NCBI GenBank assembly: GCA_027491255.1
Contig: JAIXWM010000020.1
Coordinates: forward strand, 18,161-82,160
Reading direction: 5' to 3'
Source of the DNA: Rubrivivax sp.
Lineage (GTDB): Bacteria > Pseudomonadota > Gammaproteobacteria > Burkholderiales > Burkholderiaceae_C
Length of the DNA: 64,000 nt
The stretch itself is not shown here. The stretch's first letter is position 1. More notes on this DNA, generated by a model. That model was not told the DNA's origin. It searched no databases and saw only the letters and a program-made list of their open reading frames with translations.

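Larger units (their letters stand above)
49550..64000 (-). repeat. N-terminal array of about 34 Ig/cadherin-like modules
   Basis: Roughly 4,800 residues are built from beta-rich modules averaging about 140 residues. Each ends in a signature of the form L.GTAAALNAYLA..GNLRYTG. I counted about 34 such signatures. The pattern resembles the L.G...IN..L..L.Y.P hallmark of cadherin-like modules in large RTX and LapA-type adhesins, so these are probably stalk domains. The modules fall into recognisable subtypes by their opening motif (for example LWVTPGTAS, RVATPGA, LVAGADSP, VETAGP), which recur in a fixed order between about 50700 and 56830. The array runs off the right edge at the start of a module. 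Confidence 0.75.

Noticed and set aside
63990..63992. GTG as the start of the giant gene
   Set aside because: The frame is open upstream to the window edge, and the GTG lies at the beginning of an Ig-like module, with no signal or sorting region. It is an internal valine.

Overview
The window is very GC-rich and carries one transcription unit, read entirely from the minus strand. Its gene families (TolC-type outer-membrane protein, HlyD-type adaptor, SapC-family protein) are Gram-negative. Composition and family mix suggest a proteobacterium, perhaps of the Burkholderiales, but nothing in the window fixes the taxon.

About 93% of the sequence (4242-64000) is a single open reading frame. At least 19,918 codons are visible without a stop, and the frame is still open at the right edge, so the N-terminus is missing. 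It encodes a giant modular surface or secreted protein of roughly 1.9 MDa or more (my estimate). From N to C (right to left) I read: about 34 Ig/cadherin-like modules (49550-64000), part of them in a repeating six-domain super-unit; a filamentous-haemagglutinin-like beta-solenoid (47040-49550); a block of about 200-residue modules, seven of which carry an EF-hand-like Asp loop (37890-47040), interrupted by Ig-like, Asp-box and coiled-coil insertions; a central region with three discoidin-like domains and a long non-repetitive aromatic-rich part (30850-37890); a short RTX block (30470-30850); a region alternating PA14, discoidin-like and Ig-like domains (24195-30130); mixed small modules and solenoid (20190-24195); Ig-like domains (18770-20190); a second long beta-solenoid (5100-18770) with two tandem-repeat families; and a Pro/Ala/Ser-rich tail ending in an aromatic amphipathic segment (4242-5100).

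Three genes follow. A PqqD-like/M50 metalloprotease/HlyD fusion starts inside the giant gene's stop codon (GTGA overlap). A SapC-family gene follows 22 bp later. A TolC-family outer-membrane channel gene follows after 92 bp and is cut by the left edge.

Reading them together (inference): the downstream genes look like an envelope and export module for the giant protein. The arrangement recalls the Campylobacter fetus S-layer locus, where sapC lies with a type I secretion system (ABC ATPase, adaptor, outer-membrane channel). Here the adaptor is fused to an intramembrane-protease-like domain, and no ABC ATPase is visible. One may lie beyond the left edge. I see no RNA genes, mobile elements, CRISPR or origins. 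The only gene-free stretches are 2058-2079 and 1279-1370.
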